Part shown: piece after piece, positions 62,222 to 64,000 of the stretch
Layout of the letters: every line of letters begins with the position of its first letter
Numbering within the stretch: the first letter of the stretch is position 1
NCBI GenBank assembly: GCA_964429805.1
Contig: CAYSDH010000006.1
Coordinates: 28,693-92,692 of the forward strand
Source of the DNA: CAYSDH01 sp964429805
Lineage (GTDB): Bacteria; Bacteroidota; Bacteroidia; Flavobacteriales_D; JABDKJ01
DNA length: 64,000 bases
Direction of reading: 5' to 3'
Position numbers and translations under genes: made by a program
Notes under the pieces: model-generated
Seen by the model: only the letters and a program-made list of their open reading frames with translations
What the model was told of the DNA's origin: nothing
Database searches by the model: none

Positions 62222-63412
62222 TCAGTTCACTTCAAGTACCAGACCTTTAAGATATTCACCCTCTGGATGATAGATGTTTACTGGGTGGTCAGAAGGTTGG
62301 TGCAGCTGACGAACGATGCGCACGTCTCGACCTTCCTGTATGGCGGCTGATAGGATGGTAGACCTAAATATCTCAGTGGTAACAACTTGAGAACAAGAAA
62401 ATGTGAAGATTATGCCACCTGACTTAATCTGTCTGATGGCATGCGCATTCAGCCTTTTATAGCCCTGAATGGCGTTGTGACGTGCATTTCTATGCTTTGC
62501 AAAGGCGGGAGGGTCAAGAATGATGATGTCATAATCCTCCTTCAGTTCTTTGAGGTACTGCACCGCATCTGCTTTGATGACGTCATGCTTCGGACCTTTA
62601 AAGTCATTAATCTCCACGTTTTCTTCTACCAAATCGAGCGCCTTTTGACTACTGTCAAGAGAGTGCACTAGGTTGGCTCCATGCTTTAAGGCCAGGAGGC
62701 TGAATCCTCCAGTATAACAAAACGTGTTGAGAACTTTTTTTCCTTCAGAGAGCTCTCCTAGATACTTTCTATTCTCTCGCTGATCGATGAAGAATCCTGT
62801 TTTTTGTCCATGCTTCCAGTCCACTTTCATTTTTAGACCGTGCTCAAGATAGTCGCCTGGTTCTGTCTCGTCACCAGCCAAAAATCCAGGCTCGATAGTG
62901 CTTGCATACTCTTTAGGAAGTGTCTCAGCACTTTTGTCATAGACCGCTTTTATTCTGCCATTACCACACTTCATGATGGCCGCTGCCAAAGCCTCTTTGC
63001 GATGATGAATGCCGATAGAATGGGCCTGAAAAATGGCCGTATCTCCATACACGTCAACCACCAGTCCGGGCAGTCCGTCTCCCTCAGCATGGATGAGTCT
63101 AAAGATGTCAGTGTCACCCGCTTTGGTCATGCCTAGAGACTCGCGTAAAGCCCAAGCGCGCTCTACTTTTAAATCAAAGTACTCTTGGTCAATCTCGTAG
63201 TCTTCAAAGGCGAGCACACGCACAGAAATAGAGCCTGTAGAAGAGTATATGCCTCTTCCCAAAAACCGGCCTTTATTGGCATGTACAGAGACAATGTCTC
63301 CTTCTTTTGGTTTGCCTTCCATCGACTTGATGGCACCTGAGAACACCCATGGATGCCTGCGCATCAGTGATTGATCTTTCTTTGATTTGAGGTATAGTTT
63401 TGCGCTGTCCAT
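62222..63412 (-). CDS. rlmI: 23S rRNA (cytosine-1962-C5)-methyltransferase, RlmI-like
   Basis: The ATG at 63412 (MDSAKLYLKSKKDQ, 396 aa) resembles the usual start; the frame is open from 63433. N-terminal PUA domain (HPWVFSGAIKSMEGKPKEGD), EEhEH-like linker and Rossmann methyltransferase domain: SAM motif VLNTFCYTGGFSLLALKHG, then IIILDPPAFAKHRNARHN and FTFSCSQVVTTEIF with the catalytic Cys. The enzyme methylates C1962 of 23S rRNA in E. coli. Single gene with a short gap to the ABM gene. Confidence 0.92.
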   Translation of the reverse strand: MDSAKLYLKSKKDQSLMRRHPWVFSGAIKSMEGKPKEGDIVSVHANKGRFLGRGIYSSTGSISVRVLAFEDYEIDQEYFDLKVERAWALRESLGMTKAGDTDIFRLIHAEGDGLPGLVVDVYGDTAIFQAHSIGIHHRKEALAAAIMKCGNGRIKAVYDKSAETLPKEYASTIEPGFLAGDETEPGDYLEHGLKMKVDWKHGQKTGFFIDQRENRKYLGELSEGKKVLNTFCYTGGFSLLALKHGANLVHSLDSSQKALDLVEENVEINDFKGPKHDVIKADAVQYLKELKEDYDIIILDPPAFAKHRNARHNAIQGYKRLNAHAIRQIKSGGIIFTFSCSQVVTTEIFRSTILSAAIQEGRDVRIVRQLHQPSDHPVNIYHPEGEYLKGLVLEVN

Positions 63413-63453
63413 GAGGTCGGCAAAACTAAGCATTAAAGCCCTGTGACTTCCAG

Positions 63454-63756
63454 CTAAATAGACTGCCCTCGACTCAGCTCATTTACCGTCCATGCCTCAG
63501 GCTTTTGATCAAAGAGCACTTTGGTTTTTGCCCACACACCTTTAAATAATTCAGAATGCCGGTACGCATCTAAATGCGCGGTTGAGAGCCAGTGGCTGTA
63601 GGTAAAAAACTGTCGAGGATTAGAGTCATCATTCCATAGTTCGAGATGCTGACAGCCGTCAAAGGATCTGATGAGGTTTTTCTTCGCCTCAAAATTCTGC
63701 TTGAACTCATCGACATGTTCCGCTTTAAAAGACAACTTGACTATGCGAATGATCAT
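63454..63756 (-). CDS. Antibiotic biosynthesis monooxygenase (ABM) domain protein
   Basis: A 100-aa ferredoxin-like ABM protein: MIIRIVKLSFKAEHVDEFKQ, DGCQHLELWNDDSNPRQFF, HWLSTAHLDAYRHSELF. Family members are small monooxygenases or haem-degrading enzymes; the conserved Asn/His/Trp of IsdG is not obvious, so quinol-oxidising or unknown function is likely. Start overlaps the end of the upstream gene by ATGA, so the two are coupled. Confidence 0.85.
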   Translation of the reverse strand: MIIRIVKLSFKAEHVDEFKQNFEAKKNLIRSFDGCQHLELWNDDSNPRQFFTYSHWLSTAHLDAYRHSELFKGVWAKTKVLFDQKPEAWTVNELSRGQSI

Positions 63757-64000
63757 CTGTACTCTATTCTGATGGTGTCTCCAGCATGAAGTCCGAGTAA
63801 GGAGTGAGCACCACCGCCAGAGCCACTTGTACCTTTGTTAATGGCTATCTCTAGAAAGCCTGAGCCGCCAAACAGAGCGACTTTCTCTCCCTGAGGTACT
63901 TCATTGTAGGAGCGCTGAATACTCGATACTCTATAAGCGCCAAAGTTTAACTCAAAATCTCTTCCACGGCCCGTGTCCAAGGGCATTTGCCTAGTCACAT
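63753..64000 (-). CDS. 3' end of SAM hydroxide adenosyltransferase (DUF62) gene, 5' part outside window
   Basis: The frame is open to the right edge. The visible 82 residues form the C-terminal beta-barrel domain of the SAM hydrolase/fluorinase-like family: FELNFGAYRVSSIQRSYNEV, then GEKVALFGGSGFLEIAINKG and LLGLHAGDTIRIEY. The family uses SAM and water to make adenosine and methionine. Its stop overlaps the start of the ABM gene by 4 bases. Confidence 0.85.
   Translation of the reverse strand, partial: VTRQMPLDTGRGRDFELNFGAYRVSSIQRSYNEVPQGEKVALFGGSGFLEIAINKGTSGSGGGAHSLLGLHAGDTIRIEYR

Noticed and set aside
1..64000. CRISPR arrays, insertion sequences, prophages, rRNA or tRNA genes
   Set aside because: No repeat-spacer pattern, transposase, integrase, capsid or RNA-gene signature was recognised; a covariance-model search would be decisive.

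Overview
The window is a chromosomal stretch of a member of the Bacteroidota, most likely a marine flavobacterium (Flavobacteriales; I cannot name the genus). The evidence is: several exported proteins with type IX secretion (T9SS) C-terminal sorting domains of type A (13718, 26766, 27669, 38294) and type B, the gliding-motility-associated C-terminus (41003, 58799); many lipoproteins with a short Cys lipobox; SnoaL, DUF4159, DUF4476 and TonB/MORN families typical of the phylum; LytTR and NarL-type signalling; and promoter boxes that fit the Bacteroidota -7 consensus TAnnTTTG rather than a sigma70 TATAAT. A run of 10 Ns at 41604-41613 shows that this is a draft or scaffolded assembly.

Layout. 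1-5 kb: the end of a WGR/HEAT operon, running off the left edge into a conserved partner gene, then an AlkB-like dioxygenase. 5-11.3 kb: a RoxA-like dihaem lipoprotein, an exported thioredoxin, a small lipoprotein metallopeptidase, AMP nucleosidase, a YCII protein, an RhlE-type DEAD-box helicase and a tRNA-dihydrouridine synthase. 11.6-17.7 kb: a DUF4476 protein, a tandem universal stress protein, a secreted GH16 laminarinase-like enzyme, a membrane-anchored GH25 lysozyme and small membrane or unknown proteins. 18-23.2 kb: a signalling block of two histidine kinase/response regulator pairs pointing towards each other, with a 50-aa lipoprotein gene between them; the same palindrome GTGCAAATGCAC lies in front of both kinase genes. 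23.4-29.8 kb: a lipoprotein, a uracil-DNA glycosylase-like protein with a 4-Cys pattern, a MORN-TonB fusion, T9SS cargo proteins and a stand-alone degenerate DEAD-box domain.

30-38 kb holds housekeeping and envelope quality control: HtpG, then a LemA-TPM-TPM operon followed by a TerB/DnaJ protein and a rhomboid protease, then DnaN. 38-49 kb has large secreted repeat proteins, a serine beta-lactamase-like hydrolase, and a 1172-aa coiled-coil/TPR protein next to a short paralogue of its N-terminus. 49-56 kb has an FAD amine oxidase-like enzyme, RsmE, DUF4159, a subtilase lipoprotein and an M13 peptidase ending in the clearest intrinsic terminator of the window. 56-57.8 kb is a Peptidase_S74-type gene broken by two frameshifts and one stop. 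57.8-64 kb (minus strand) has a GT2 glycosyltransferase, a giant CotH/lamin-tail T9SS type B protein, RlmI, an ABM-domain protein and the 3' end of a SAM hydroxide adenosyltransferase.

I see no CRISPR array, insertion sequence, prophage, rRNA or tRNA. No whole operon is clearly novel. The items I would check first are the shared palindrome of the signalling block, the WGR operon at the left edge, the TPR/coiled-coil pair, the degenerate DEAD-box protein, and a box-N4-ATG promoter arrangement that suggests leaderless mRNAs.
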